Source: Tous-C4FEB sp044356555 (GTDB lineage Bacteria; Verrucomicrobiota; Verrucomicrobiia; Opitutales; Opitutaceae). Taken from it: a DNA stretch of 64,000 bases. The number at the start of each line of letters is the position of its first letter. The stretch's first letter is position 1. The stretch is from assembly GCA_044356555.1 (NCBI GenBank), contig JBIKWB010000012.1:1-64000 (forward strand). The letters run 5' to 3'. The notes below the pieces were generated by a model that ran no database searches, was not told where the DNA came from, and worked only from the letters and a program-made list of their open reading frames with translations. The position numbers were made by a program, and so were the translations under genes. This document shows positions 16,571 to 26,244 of the stretch, in pieces.

Positions 16571-17965
16571 TTATTCCTCCTTGCCGGCTTTCGTCTGCAA
16601 GGTCGTTGCCTTCACGTCGGTGAGGAAGGTCGTGAGGGCCCGGTCGAGTTCCTTGGTTTTTTCCGGCATAGTGCCGGAAAGATCGCGGGCTTCGCCGAGA
16701 TCTTTCGAGAGGTCGAACAGCTCGAGTTTTCCCGTCTTCCAGGTTTTCACCAATTTCAAATCGCCCCAGCGCAGGGCGGACTGCGGGGCGCGGTCGACTG
16801 CCTGATGGAAGATCAAGTAAGGCAGTTGGCGTCTCACTTCGCCCGCGCCAGCATTGCGCAACACGGAGGTCATGCTGCCGCCGTCGATGGTCGCGGGCAG
16901 CGGGGCCGGGTAACCGGAGAGTTCGGCCATGGTGGGAAGGAAATCGAGGCCGGTGACGGGCACCTCGCTCACGCTGCCGGCCTTCACGCCGGGCCCGACC
17001 ACGATGAAGGGCACGCGGATGCCGCCTTCATACAGGTTTGATTTTGCGCCGCGCAGCGGGTGGTTCAAACCGAGCCCAAGATCCTTGCTGTCGGGAAGGC
17101 TGCCGCGCCCGCCGTTGTCGGAGAGAAAGAAGATGTAGGTGTTTTCGAGCAGCCCGAGCACGCGGACTTTTTCCATGAGCCGGCCGATGCTCGCGTCGAG
17201 ATCGTCGGTCATCGCGGCGAAGGTCGCCAGATTGTGCTTTTTTCCCGGCCGGAGTGAATCGGTCCGCGCCATCGCCGCGGCGCTGTGTTGGATGTCGAGG
17301 TGCACCGCGTAATGCGACACCTGCAAATAGAACGGCCGGCCGGCGCGCGCCTGCTCCTCCAGAAACGCACCCGCCCGGGCGGTGAGGCTGTCGACCAGTT
17401 TTGGATCCGGAAGCTCGGAGGTCTTGCCGGTTTTGCTGCCGGGCCCGGAGCCGTTGCCCAGACCGTTGCCGTCGGCGTTACCCGTCGGGCCGTCGCTCAC
17501 ATCGTAGCCTTGGTCGGCGGGCGTTACCTTGTCGTAGCGATGATCCCATTTGCCGAAGTGCGCCGTGCGGTAGCGAGGATCGGCCGTCTTGAGCATACGT
17601 GGGATGTTTAACTGCTGGCGATAGACGGCGGGCCAGCCTTCGCGGTCGGCTTGATACTCGTGCCGCGCGGGCGTCTGCGAAACTTGCAGGCTCCGCCGCG
17701 TGGGACAGCAAAACGGCGCGGGCGAGTAGCCGCTCGAAAATACCATGCCCTGGGCGGCGAGCCGTTCGATGTTGGGGGTGCGGAAATAGTCGCTGGCCGT
17801 CTCGGGGTTGCCCGGGATCATGCGCTGAGAAGTGCCCACCCAGCTTTGGTCGTCTGAGAGAATGACGATGAAGTTGGGCTTGGCGGCGGGCGCGGCGGCC
17901 GCAGAGAGGGAGAGCAGGAAGGAAAGAGAGAAGGGGAGATGGCGAAGGAAACGGAGCGGGTGCAT
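16571..17965 (-). CDS. S1 sulfatase with CCPTR site
   Basis: A signal peptide (about 1-25) leads to ILSDDQ and the active-site motif C86-CPTR. Two adjacent cysteines occupy the first two motif positions. The usual LTG tripeptide after the motif is replaced by LQVSQ. The rest is ordinary: FGKWDHRYDK, SDNGGRG, YEGGIRVPFIV and LDFLPTMAEL. An insert of Gly/Asn-rich sequence lies at about 165-185. At 464 residues it is near the short end for the family. It lies 24 bases downstream of an alpha/beta hydrolase gene, within the same probable operon. Confidence 0.92.
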   Translation of the reverse strand: MHPLRFLRHLPFSLSFLLSLSAAAAPAAKPNFIVILSDDQSWVGTSQRMIPGNPETASDYFRTPNIERLAAQGMVFSSGYSPAPFCCPTRRSLQVSQTPARHEYQADREGWPAVYRQQLNIPRMLKTADPRYRTAHFGKWDHRYDKVTPADQGYDVSDGPTGNADGNGLGNGSGPGSKTGKTSELPDPKLVDSLTARAGAFLEEQARAGRPFYLQVSHYAVHLDIQHSAAAMARTDSLRPGKKHNLATFAAMTDDLDASIGRLMEKVRVLGLLENTYIFFLSDNGGRGSLPDSKDLGLGLNHPLRGAKSNLYEGGIRVPFIVVGPGVKAGSVSEVPVTGLDFLPTMAELSGYPAPLPATIDGGSMTSVLRNAGAGEVRRQLPYLIFHQAVDRAPQSALRWGDLKLVKTWKTGKLELFDLSKDLGEARDLSGTMPEKTKELDRALTTFLTDVKATTLQTKAGKEE

Positions 17966-17989
17966 GGGAGGATTTGGGGGGACGACGCC

Positions 17990-18862
17990 TTAGCGTTTGG
18001 CGGCGATATAGCCGCGCACGGTCAGAAATTCGATCGTCCGCAGCACTGTTAGATTGTAATCAACGCCGTCGCTTGAGGGGCGGGAGAGTTTTCCGTTGAA
18101 GAAGCCGTGGCCCTTCCCCTCGAACGGCACGAGCGTGCAGGGGTTGCCCGCTGCGGTCATGAGCCGGGTGAACCGCTCGGCGTTTTCGAAGGGTACCGTG
18201 GTGTCCGCCGTGCCGTGAAAAATGATTGTTGGCGGGAGTCCCTTGCGCACGTGGTGACTGGGCGAGAGAGCGGTCTGTTGGTCGGGCTTGAAGTTCTTCG
18301 CGCCATAACCCTGCTCCGTGGTGTCGAGCACGGGGTTGAAGAGAATCAGCGCGTTGGGCATGGAGCTGATTTTCGCGTTTTCGGCCGGTTCCTCGCCCCC
18401 GAGTCCCAAGCCGGCGCTGGCGGCGACGTGGCCCCCGGCCGAACCGCCGGCCGCGGCGATGCGCTCGGGATCGACGCCCAGCGCAGCGGCGTGCTGACGC
18501 ACCCAGCGGATCGCCGACTTGCCGTCCAGCACGCACTCAAAGGGGGTGGTTTGGTTGCGGCTCTTCACCCGATAGTCGGCGGCAAAAGCGACCATTCCCT
18601 GATCGGCGAGGGCCCGGGCCTGCTGATAAAATTGTTTCGCTTCTCCGCTGTTCCAGCCGCCGCCGAAAAAGAAGACGATGGCGGGCCGCCGGTCCGACGG
18701 CTGGAGGCCCATCGGCTCGAAGACGTGCAATTTTAGTTCGACGCCGTTTGCGGTTTTGTAGGTCGTCAGCCGGTCCGGTTTTGGCTCCGCCGTGGTGGCA
18801 GCCGTCGCGGAAAAGGAGAGAAGGAGGGAAAGCGAGAGGGAGAGAAGAAGGTGGGCCTTCAT
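17990..18862 (-). CDS. exported alpha/beta hydrolase, BD-FAE/acetyl-esterase-like
   Basis: A Leu/Ser-rich signal peptide (1-22) precedes a 270-residue alpha/beta-hydrolase domain. The nucleophile is Ser141 in GGSAGG, the acid is probably Asp220 in HGTAD, and the base is His252 in GKGHGFF. The oxyanion segment reads FFFGGGW (about 64-70), where related esterases have HGGGW, so the His is replaced by Phe. These enzymes remove acyl groups from polysaccharides, which would suit an operon for a substituted sulfated glycan. The gene sits 60 bases after one sulfatase and 24 before another. Confidence 0.85.
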   Translation of the reverse strand: MKAHLLLSLSLSLLLSFSATAATTAEPKPDRLTTYKTANGVELKLHVFEPMGLQPSDRRPAIVFFFGGGWNSGEAKQFYQQARALADQGMVAFAADYRVKSRNQTTPFECVLDGKSAIRWVRQHAAALGVDPERIAAAGGSAGGHVAASAGLGLGGEEPAENAKISSMPNALILFNPVLDTTEQGYGAKNFKPDQQTALSPSHHVRKGLPPTIIFHGTADTTVPFENAERFTRLMTAAGNPCTLVPFEGKGHGFFNGKLSRPSSDGVDYNLTVLRTIEFLTVRGYIAAKR

Positions 18863-18922
18863 GCGAAGGGAGGTGGGGTGGAAAGTGGAGGGCGAAGAAA
18901 ATCGGCGTGAGGAAAGCTGAGC

Positions 18923-20506
18923 TCAGGGCGAGGCGTTCTTTTTCTTGCGGCTGGATTTGGCGGGCGGAGAGGAAGCATCCGACGGGCTGGCGGGAAGGAC
19001 CGGAATCTTGGCCGCCATCATTTGCTGGATCGCACGCACCTCTGGGCGGCCGGCGAGGTTGGTCCATTCGTGCGGGTCGTTGACGGAGTCGTAGAGTTCT
19101 TCGTTGCCGTCGGCGTAGCGGAGGTAGCGCCAGTGGGCGCCGGTCACTGCGAAATTGCCGGCGTCGAAGCTCGTGAGGATGTGACGCCCGGAGGTGGTCG
19201 GCGGGTTTTTCAGCAGTGGCGCGAGCGATGTACCGGCGAGACCGGGGCGGGCGGCGATGCCGGACAGGTCGATCAACGTGGGGTAAAGATCGATCAGGCC
19301 GACGGGATCGGCGCAGGTTGCACCGCGGGGGAAATTCGCGGTCGAGCCGCTCATCGGAGGTGCGATCAGCAACGGCACGCGCGTGGAGCGCTGCCAGCCG
19401 GTCCATTTGCCCCAGTGTTCTTTTTCACCGAGGTGCCAGCCGTGGTCGCCCCAGAAGACGATCACGGTATTGGCGGCGGCGGGGCTCGCGTCGAGGGCAT
19501 CGAGGAGTTTGCCGACTTGGGCGTCGATGAACGAGACGCACGCGAGGTAAGCCGTGACGGCGGCTTTCCATTGGCCGTGTTTCACGACGGAGGCGTGGGA
19601 GCCGGCGGTGACGGGATCGCGGGCCCACTGGCGGCCGGTGTCGCTGAGGTCGGCGAGGTCGTCGGCTTTGGTGACGGGGAGTTGGATGTCGAGGCCGGCG
19701 TAGAGATCGAAGTATTTTCTCGGAGCGAAGAGCGGGATGTGCGGGCGATAAAAGCCGACGGCGAGAAACCAAGGCTGTGCGGGTGTTTTCGCCTGGGTGC
19801 GGATTTGCTGCACGGCCCAGTCGGCGATTTGGCCGTCGCCCAAATCGGCGTCGTCCACATCGACCGGACCCCAGTCGAAGGACTCTCCGTTGCGAGAAGC
19901 GGCGGCCCGGTCGCTGGGCATGCGGTTGAGCGGGAGGACAACGGGCCGACCCTTGAGGACAGTGTGGTGCTGCGGATTGGCGGAACCCTTGGAGGGCAGT
20001 TCTTCGGCGGTGTAGAGCACGGCTTCGGGGGTGAACGGGCTCCAGCGCTGTTCGGGGTAGAACTCCGTTTCGCAGAGGCCGGTGCCTTTTTGGTGCAGGA
20101 GTTTACCGGTGCCGAAGGTGCGGTAGCCGGCCTCTTGAAAGTGCCGGGGGAGCAAGACGAGATCGGGGCGCGCCGAGCGGATCGTCTTTTCGTCGTTGGC
20201 GAGCACGCCGGTTTGAAACGGTTGGAGACCGCTGAAGACCGCCGCGCGGGACGGGTTGCAAAGCGGAGCGGCGCAGTGGGCGTTGGTGAACGTGACGCCG
20301 CGCTTGGCTAGCCGATCAAGGTGCGGCGTCTTGACCTGCGGGTGGCCGTGCAACGGCCCGATCCAGTCGTTTAAGTCGTCGACCGCGATGAAGAGAATGT
20401 TGGGCGGCGTGCCGGCGGTCGGGGCGGTGGCCGTAGCGAAGAGTGAGACCGGTAGGGAAAGAGCGAGGGCGAGAAGGCGAAAGAATGGGCGGAGTTGCAT
20501 GGGCAT
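18923..20506 (-). CDS. S1 sulfatase, iduronate-2-sulfatase-like
   Basis: A signal peptide (to about 30) is followed by AVDDLNDW and the site C83-NPSR. The block VGFYRPHIPLFAPRKYFDLY and the GDHGWHLGE metal site, with His in place of Asn, are shared with the sulfatases at 30777, 59956 and 63045 and are typical of iduronate-2-sulfatase-type enzymes. An insert at about 180-245 precedes this. The C-terminal 25 residues are Lys/Ser-rich. The frame is open to 20953, but that extension reads across the next gene, so the start is set at 20506 (or 20500). Confidence 0.92.
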   Translation of the reverse strand: MPMQLRPFFRLLALALSLPVSLFATATAPTAGTPPNILFIAVDDLNDWIGPLHGHPQVKTPHLDRLAKRGVTFTNAHCAAPLCNPSRAAVFSGLQPFQTGVLANDEKTIRSARPDLVLLPRHFQEAGYRTFGTGKLLHQKGTGLCETEFYPEQRWSPFTPEAVLYTAEELPSKGSANPQHHTVLKGRPVVLPLNRMPSDRAAASRNGESFDWGPVDVDDADLGDGQIADWAVQQIRTQAKTPAQPWFLAVGFYRPHIPLFAPRKYFDLYAGLDIQLPVTKADDLADLSDTGRQWARDPVTAGSHASVVKHGQWKAAVTAYLACVSFIDAQVGKLLDALDASPAAANTVIVFWGDHGWHLGEKEHWGKWTGWQRSTRVPLLIAPPMSGSTANFPRGATCADPVGLIDLYPTLIDLSGIAARPGLAGTSLAPLLKNPPTTSGRHILTSFDAGNFAVTGAHWRYLRYADGNEELYDSVNDPHEWTNLAGRPEVRAIQQMMAAKIPVLPASPSDASSPPAKSSRKKKNASP

Positions 20507-20522
20507 TTGCAAGGAGGCGGGC

Positions 20523-21986
20523 TTACTCGGGGAGATGCCAGTCGGCCGCTTCGGCCATGATGCTGGCGTTGATTTTAAGGAGTTGGACTTGGAGGCGGGC
20601 GAGGACGGCGGGCTCGGTCGCCGCGAGATTAGTTTTTTGCGAGGGATCGGCCTCGAGGTCGAAAAGTTGCCAGTCGCGGTAACCGCCGGCCTTGATCGCG
20701 GGAATCCAGGTTTCGCGAAACATATTGTCCTTGGAGAGCTCGTAGTCGGGATCGGCGGTGAGCGACCAGCGGCCGTCACGCAGCGCGACGATGGGGCGCG
20801 AACGCTGCAAGTGCCAGAAAAGCGGCTGGGCGCGGACGAAGCCGCCGGGGCCGGCGGGCGCGCGGAGGAGGGGCGCGAGATCGGCGCCGTCGAGATGGAC
20901 GCCGGTGGGCGGCGCGAGGTCGAGGAGTCCGCAGACGGTCGGGAGAAAATCAATCAGGCCGGCCGGAGTGGACTCGACGCGGCCGGGAGCGATCGTGCCG
21001 GGCCAGTGCATGATGCCTGGGACGCGGATCCCGCCTTCAAAGTTGCCGCCCTTCTGGCCGCGCAAGGGCACGACGCGGTCAGGGCGGTAGCTGCCGTTGT
21101 CGGAGGCGTAGAGGATGAGGGTGTTTTCGGGCGGGGAGATGGCGCGGAGTTTGGCGAGAAGGCGGGCGATAGCGCGGTCGGTATGGGCGATCGTGCCGGA
21201 GTAAACGGCGGCGGCATTTTTTGCGTCGCCGTAAGGCGCGACGAGATCGGCGGGAGCGGCGAGCGGGGAGTGCGGTTCGTGAAACCAGATATTGAGGAAA
21301 AATGGGGTGTCCGGGGCGCGGGGGCGGTCAAGCCAGGCGAGGGCTTCGTCGACCAAAATCGAAGCGGAGTAGCCCTCGATTTTTCCGACGGGGGTGCCGT
21401 TGCGAATGAAGTTCTCGGGGTTGCGGTGGCTGGGGTTGGCGTTGTTCCAAGTGGCGAACCAGTAGTCGAAACCGTGGTCTGCGGGGGTAGGTTTTTTCCG
21501 CGTCGGCGTGGGGAGCCCGAGGTGCCACTTGCCGATATGGGCGGTGGCGTAACCGGCGGTTTTTAAAATTTCGGCGAGGGTGGTCTCACTTGTGCGCAGG
21601 TGCGAGCGTTGGGACTGATCGTCGATCCAACTGTAAATGCCGGTGCGAATATGGTGACGGCCGGTGAGCAATGCGGCGCGCGAAGGGGAGCAGACGGCGG
21701 CGCCGGAGTAGAAGTCGGTAAAGCGGATGCCACCGGCGGCGAGGCCGTCGAGGGCAGGAGTCTTTACCGGGCCGCCGTAGCAGCCGAGGTCGCTGAAACC
21801 GAGGTCGTCGGAAAGCAGAATGACAATATTGGGCCGCGGCGCCGGGGGTTTGTTGGCGGCGTAGGCGGAGATTTCGAAAAGAGAGAAAAACAGGGAAAGA
21901 GCGAGGGCGAGAAGGAGGGAATGAGCGAGGGAGAGAAAGAGAGGGCGGTAGACGGAAAGAAAACGGGATGAAAGGAACGGGCGCAT
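20523..21986 (-). CDS. S1 sulfatase with CSPSR site
   Basis: The start at 21986 (MRPFLSS) gives a long hydrophobic export segment (about 15-43). Motifs in order are LLSDDLGFSDLGCYG, C99-SPSRAALLTGRHHIRTG, AHIGKWHLG, IWFHEPHSPLAAP, SDNGSYRPD and FEGGIRVPGIMHWPG. The tail ends AADWHLPE. The 487-residue length is normal. It lies 26 bases downstream of the sulfatase at 22013 and 16 upstream of the one at 18923, so cotranscription is likely. Confidence 0.93.
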   Translation of the reverse strand: MRPFLSSRFLSVYRPLFLSLAHSLLLALALSLFFSLFEISAYAANKPPAPRPNIVILLSDDLGFSDLGCYGGPVKTPALDGLAAGGIRFTDFYSGAAVCSPSRAALLTGRHHIRTGIYSWIDDQSQRSHLRTSETTLAEILKTAGYATAHIGKWHLGLPTPTRKKPTPADHGFDYWFATWNNANPSHRNPENFIRNGTPVGKIEGYSASILVDEALAWLDRPRAPDTPFFLNIWFHEPHSPLAAPADLVAPYGDAKNAAAVYSGTIAHTDRAIARLLAKLRAISPPENTLILYASDNGSYRPDRVVPLRGQKGGNFEGGIRVPGIMHWPGTIAPGRVESTPAGLIDFLPTVCGLLDLAPPTGVHLDGADLAPLLRAPAGPGGFVRAQPLFWHLQRSRPIVALRDGRWSLTADPDYELSKDNMFRETWIPAIKAGGYRDWQLFDLEADPSQKTNLAATEPAVLARLQVQLLKINASIMAEAADWHLPE

Positions 21987-22012
21987 TTTTTTGGAGGTAA
22001 TTAAGGGGTGAA

Positions 22013-23485
22013 TCAGGGGGCGATCCGGCCGGGTTCGCGGAGGCCTTTGCCGGTGCGGCCGGTGAGTGAATCGCCGAGATCGGCGCGGCATTTTTCGGCG
22101 AAGGTTTGGAGACGTTGAACGATCTCGGGGTGGGCGGCGGCGACGTCAGTGGTCTCGCCGGGATCGCGGGCGAGTTCGAAGAGCGCGGGCGCGGGTAGGG
22201 TAGCCGAATCGTATTTTACGGGTTGGCCGTCGCGTCCGCCGGGACGGCCGGCGAGAGTGCGGTAGCGGTGGGCGAAGACGAGTTTCCAGCGGCCGTCGGC
22301 GGACAGGACGGACTGGAGTTCGTTTTGGTTGAACCACGTGGCGTAACCCTCGTGGGGATTGACGGCGTCGGGGCGGCCGACGATGAGCGGCCAGACGTCG
22401 CGACCGTCGATGGGGAGTGCGGGAAGTGGCGCGCCGATCAGGCGGGCGAGCGTGGGGAACAAGTCGATCGTCATGAAGGTGGCGTCGTTGCGGAGACCGG
22501 CGGGGATTTTCCCGGGCCAGCGCATGAGGCAGGGGACGCGGGTGCCGCCTTCCCAAGCGGTGCCCTTGCCCTCACGGAACGGACCGGCGCTGCCCGCGTG
22601 GTCGCCGTAGCTCAGCCACGGCCCGTTGTCGCTGGTGAAGATCACGAGCGTGTCGCGGTCGAGCCCGTGGGTCTCGAGGGCGCGGAGGATTTCGCCGACG
22701 GACCAATCGAGTTCGAGCATGACGTCGCCGTAGAGCCCGGCGCCGGATTTGCCCTTGAACTTCGCGCTCACGGCGAGCGGGACGTGCGGCATCGGGTGGG
22801 CGAGGTAGAAGAAAAACGGCGCGGCGCGGTTGCGCTCGATGAAAGAGACGGCGCGCGCGGTGAAGCGGGCGGTGAAGTCGTCCATCGCGGCGGGCGTGAC
22901 GGCGGGGTCGATCACGTGGCCGTTTTCGAACAGCGGGAGCGGCGGATAGGTGCCGGGTTTGGCCTCGGGGTGGTAGGGCCACATATCGTTGGAGTACGGG
23001 ATGCCGAGGAATTCGTCGAAGCCATGGCGGTCCGGGAGAAACGGGGCGTGGTGGCCGAGGTGCCACTTGCCCGCCATGCCGGTGGCGTAGCCGCGCGATT
23101 TGAAGAGTTCTGCGAGCGTGGTCTCGGCGGCGTTGAGGCCGTGGTTGGCCTTGGGGTTGAGTGCGCCATGAATGCCGAGGCGGTTGGAGTAGCAGCCGGT
23201 GAGGAGCGCGGCGCGTGACGCGGAGCAGACGGGTTGTGAGACGTGAAAACCGGTGAACATCGCGCCGTCGCGCGCAAGGCGGTCGAGGTGCGGCGTCGCA
23301 TAGCCCTTGGCGCCGAACACGCCGACATCGCCGTAGCCGAGATCGTCGCAGAAGATAACGATGACGTTCGGCGGGCGGCGAGCTGCGGCCGAGGCGGCAG
23401 CTGAGGCTGAGGCGGAGGCGGAGAAAAGGAGCGATGGAGAGAAGGCGAGAAGGAGCGAAAGAGAGAGGGAGCGCGGGAGAGGCAT
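22013..23485 (-). CDS. S1 sulfatase, arylsulfatase A/GALNS-like, CSASR site
   Basis: The signal peptide (1-35) has a Ser/Ala-alternating run. The site is C87-SASR, the Ala variant of the motif. AGKWHLGHHAPFLPDRHGFDEFLG, FKGKSGAGLYGDVMLELDWSVG and SDNGPWLSYGDHAGS closely resemble the paralogues at 32219 and 46315 and the animal arylsulfatase A/GALNS group. This is the first gene of the leftward block, 162 bases after the response regulator on the same strand, so read-through from the two-component operon is possible. Confidence 0.93.
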   Translation of the reverse strand: MPLPRSLSLSLLLAFSPSLLFSASASASAAASAAARRPPNVIVIFCDDLGYGDVGVFGAKGYATPHLDRLARDGAMFTGFHVSQPVCSASRAALLTGCYSNRLGIHGALNPKANHGLNAAETTLAELFKSRGYATGMAGKWHLGHHAPFLPDRHGFDEFLGIPYSNDMWPYHPEAKPGTYPPLPLFENGHVIDPAVTPAAMDDFTARFTARAVSFIERNRAAPFFFYLAHPMPHVPLAVSAKFKGKSGAGLYGDVMLELDWSVGEILRALETHGLDRDTLVIFTSDNGPWLSYGDHAGSAGPFREGKGTAWEGGTRVPCLMRWPGKIPAGLRNDATFMTIDLFPTLARLIGAPLPALPIDGRDVWPLIVGRPDAVNPHEGYATWFNQNELQSVLSADGRWKLVFAHRYRTLAGRPGGRDGQPVKYDSATLPAPALFELARDPGETTDVAAAHPEIVQRLQTFAEKCRADLGDSLTGRTGKGLREPGRIAP

Positions 23486-23647
23486 GGGATTGAATTGTTC
23501 CGTTGGGAAAAGCGCGAGCGGGGTCGATTTTTTGGAGTTGGGCGGGTGGGCCGTAACCAAGACTGCTCAGGGAAAAGTGTTCGCCGAAAACTCGCCGTCA
23601 ACCCCCGCCCACGTCGGGCGTTCCGCTTGAACGGTCCTGCGGTGCGG

Positions 23648-24280
23648 CTAGGGCCCTCGTCGCAGATATTTCACGACGGCCTCGGTCCGACTGCGCACGT
23701 GCAGTTTCTGATAGATATGGTTCACGTGGGTGCGCACGGTTTCCAGGCCGATGCCGAGTTGGTCCGCGGCTTCTTTGAGAACCAGACCTTTTACTAGGAG
23801 ATCGAGAATCTCATGTTCCCGGGGCGAGAGTTGCTCGGACTCGACCGCCGGTTTTTCACTGCGGTGAAAGAATTGAACGACTTGCCGAGCAATGTGGGCC
23901 GACATCGGCGCTCCGCCGTGTTGGACATCGTGCAGTGACTCCAGGAGCTTTTCGTCCGCGTCGCGCTTGACGAGGTAGCCGTTGGCCCCGGCTTTGAGCG
24001 CACGGAAGATACTGTCGTCGTCCTCGTAAACCGTGAGCATGAGCACGAGTAGCCGCGGCAACTGGGCCTTTAGCCGCACCACGCATTCGATGCCGTTCAT
24101 CTTCGGCAAATTGATATCCATGACGGCGAGGTGCGGCTGCATCGCGGGGATTCCACGGAGTGCTTCCTCGGCCGAGCCAAACGCCCCGAGCAGCCGCACG
24201 CGCTCGTCCGTGCGGATCAGGGCCGCCAGATTCTCACGCACCGCGCGGTCGTCTTCCACAATCACGACGCCAGCTCTCAT
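23648..24280 (-). CDS. NarL/LuxR-type response regulator
   Basis: The receiver domain (about 1-120) has the acidic pair ED at 9-10 and the phospho-acceptor Asp55 in MDINLP. The LuxR-type helix-turn-helix lies at about 148-208 (LSPREHEILDLLVKGL...GIGLETVRTHVNHIYQKL). Its start overlaps the stop of the sensor kinase by four bases (ATGA), so the two are a pair. It sits between the leftward sulfatase block and the receptor-headed rightward block, and probably controls one or both. Confidence 0.96.
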   Translation of the reverse strand: MRAGVVIVEDDRAVRENLAALIRTDERVRLLGAFGSAEEALRGIPAMQPHLAVMDINLPKMNGIECVVRLKAQLPRLLVLMLTVYEDDDSIFRALKAGANGYLVKRDADEKLLESLHDVQHGGAPMSAHIARQVVQFFHRSEKPAVESEQLSPREHEILDLLVKGLVLKEAADQLGIGLETVRTHVNHIYQKLHVRSRTEAVVKYLRRGP

Positions 24281-26028
24281 CGGATATCCTCCGTCGCCGG
24301 CACCGGCACGTTGAGCCGGACCTGGGTGCCTGCGCCCGGAGCCGAATCCACCACATAGGTGCCATCAACTTCCTCCATTCGGCGCATCGAATGATTCATG
24401 CCGTTGCCGCGATTTGCTGTCGCCGGATCAAAGCCGTTGCCGTTGTCCGATACCGTTACGCTCAGGCTTTTGCCGTCGAACTCGAGTTGCACTCTCACCT
24501 CGGTTGCCCGGGCGTGCTTGAGGGCGTTGTTCAACGCTTCCTTCACCACCATCATGAGCCGGTGGCGCAGGCCGCTCGGGAGCGTCCGCTGCGGCAACAG
24601 CGTCGGGATATCGAGCCGGCAACGCACGCCGGCGTCGCGCAAGACCGTCCCGGTATATTGGCTGAGGTAGTTGCTAAAGTCTTCGAGCGAGTCGCGCGAG
24701 GGATTGGCCGCCCAGACGATTTCCTCAAGAGCCGCCGCCAATTCCTTGACCGCGCCGTTGATGTTTCGAATCGGTTCCCGCACCTGCTCAGTGATCGGTG
24801 CCGATTTCAACGCGCGCCCGGCCAGTAGCGAGATTTGGGTGAAGCGCGCGCCGAGTTCGTCGTGAAGATCCCGTGCCATCCGCGTGCGTTCTTCGTCGAC
24901 GGCGCGGCGCTTTTCTAACCTTTGCACCTCGCGCTGCAGCTTGCGCCACGTAAAATAACGGACTGCGCCGAGCAGAGCGGCGACGACGAGACTGGCGCCG
25001 CACATCCGAAACCATGTCGTCGCATAAAACGGCGGGCGCACCTCGACCGGCAGGCGGAGAGCTGGGCCCGTCGGCCGTCCCAGCTCGTCGGTCGCCCACG
25101 CTCGAAACACGTAGTTGCCGACCGGGAGGGTGCGGAAGGACAGCGCCGCATCGTGGCCGCGACCGATACTATACATTTCTTCGCTTTCCAGTCGCAGACG
25201 CTGGCCGGGCTCGACCGGAACGGTCGCTTCCAAGTTCATCAGCCAGCCTCCCGTGTTGTCGGGTTCCGTATCGACCAACGCGAGCAGAGGCTCCGGGGCC
25301 TCGTCTTCTCCGGTGTACACATACAAACGCGGAATGTTAAGGCCGGTGCCATCGCGCCCCCAGCCGTGGGGGTTTCCGCGGGCAGACTCCAGACCTGATC
25401 CGCGCAGACGTTCAAGTTTGTAGAGCTCCGTCGCCGCCTCCGTCTCCGGCCCGCGCGTCAACGCCGTGAGTCGTAACCGGCGAATGGCCCAGAACCCGGT
25501 CGTGCGCGGGACGCCACCCGACACCATCAGTATCCGCACTTTGCGGGCTCGTTCCGGCACGACGGTTTCGTCCGAGTGCCGGTGCCAACGTGAGTTTTGC
25601 GGTAGGCCGCCCCAGCCCGGACTATCGCCCGTGCGAATGAACGCCGCACTGCCGACGGGGCGATTGTCCCGATCAAGGAATCGCAGCATGAGGTACATTT
25701 GGCTATCATGGTCCTGCAGTTCATTTTCCCACCCTTCGAGGCGGGTTCGCAGGCGCACCACCTGCGGCGTGCCGGGCGGAGCGGTCGCCAGCCCGATCTG
25801 CAGCGGAAGCTCTCGCGGCAGCAGAGAGAGCCCTCGGTAGTCGGTGTCCGCGCTGTCGGCCCCACTTGATTCCATGGCAACGGGGACCGACCGGCCGCCG
25901 ACCACGACTTCGGTGAGGACCGGCCGAGCCGAATAGCGGACCGCCTGCTCGGCGGCGTCCAGATGCACCCAGCCACCGGTCACGCAAAACGCCGCAAGGC
26001 AAACGCACGAGGAGGGGAGGAGGTGCAT
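24277..26028 (-). CDS. membrane sensor histidine kinase (HisKA_3) with periplasmic beta-rich sensor
   Basis: A signal peptide or first membrane segment (MHLLPSSCVCLAAFC) is followed by about 310 residues of periplasmic sequence ending in a Y_Y_Y-like module (LPVGNYVFRAWATDELGRP). A transmembrane helix follows (ASLVVAALLGAVRYF, about 345), then HisKA_3 with the phospho-His in DLHDELGAR (about 390) and a HATPase domain (NALKHA, SDNGNGFDP). There are no beta-propeller repeats, unlike many glycan-sensing kinases of this type. The start at 26028 is preferred to 26172, because the extra residues lack a signal or domain. The ligand is probably a glycan product (inference). Confidence 0.9.
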   Translation of the reverse strand: MHLLPSSCVCLAAFCVTGGWVHLDAAEQAVRYSARPVLTEVVVGGRSVPVAMESSGADSADTDYRGLSLLPRELPLQIGLATAPPGTPQVVRLRTRLEGWENELQDHDSQMYLMLRFLDRDNRPVGSAAFIRTGDSPGWGGLPQNSRWHRHSDETVVPERARKVRILMVSGGVPRTTGFWAIRRLRLTALTRGPETEAATELYKLERLRGSGLESARGNPHGWGRDGTGLNIPRLYVYTGEDEAPEPLLALVDTEPDNTGGWLMNLEATVPVEPGQRLRLESEEMYSIGRGHDAALSFRTLPVGNYVFRAWATDELGRPTGPALRLPVEVRPPFYATTWFRMCGASLVVAALLGAVRYFTWRKLQREVQRLEKRRAVDEERTRMARDLHDELGARFTQISLLAGRALKSAPITEQVREPIRNINGAVKELAAALEEIVWAANPSRDSLEDFSNYLSQYTGTVLRDAGVRCRLDIPTLLPQRTLPSGLRHRLMMVVKEALNNALKHARATEVRVQLEFDGKSLSVTVSDNGNGFDPATANRGNGMNHSMRRMEEVDGTYVVDSAPGAGTQVRLNVPVPATEDIR

Positions 26029-26244
26029 GTCCCCCAACCTCGCGATCCGTTGGCGCATTCCGAGTGCATTTTTTCCCGAAGAACCGCACCACATCGTGCG
26101 AAACATAACGATTTTAAGAGTGATTGCCCATCCCCCGAACAGGGGATAGCCAGCGGTCGCTAAAAACTTCATAATCCCGATCAGAAATGACCAACGGCCC
26201 CTCGGAGCCGTTATGCCTAATCAACCCCGCTTAGCCGTTCGAAA
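26029..26244. promoter_or_regulatory. divergent control region, kinase / TonB receptor
   Basis: This 216-bp spacer must hold promoters for the leftward two-component operon and the rightward receptor-sulfatase operon. Two inverted repeats stand out: ATCCCC-N6-GGGGAT (26130-26147) and AACGGC-N8-GCCGTT (26193-26212). Either could be an operator for the LuxR-type regulator. The second lies 33 bases before the receptor start and could instead be a 5'-UTR hairpin. Confidence 0.55.

Noticed and set aside
19022..20311. 429-codon plus-strand ORF opposite a sulfatase
   Set aside because: It is antisense to conserved sulfatase motifs. The same pattern recurs opposite most sulfatases (for example 22223-23218, 38027-39475, 43360-44637 and 60043-61605) and reflects codon structure, not genes.
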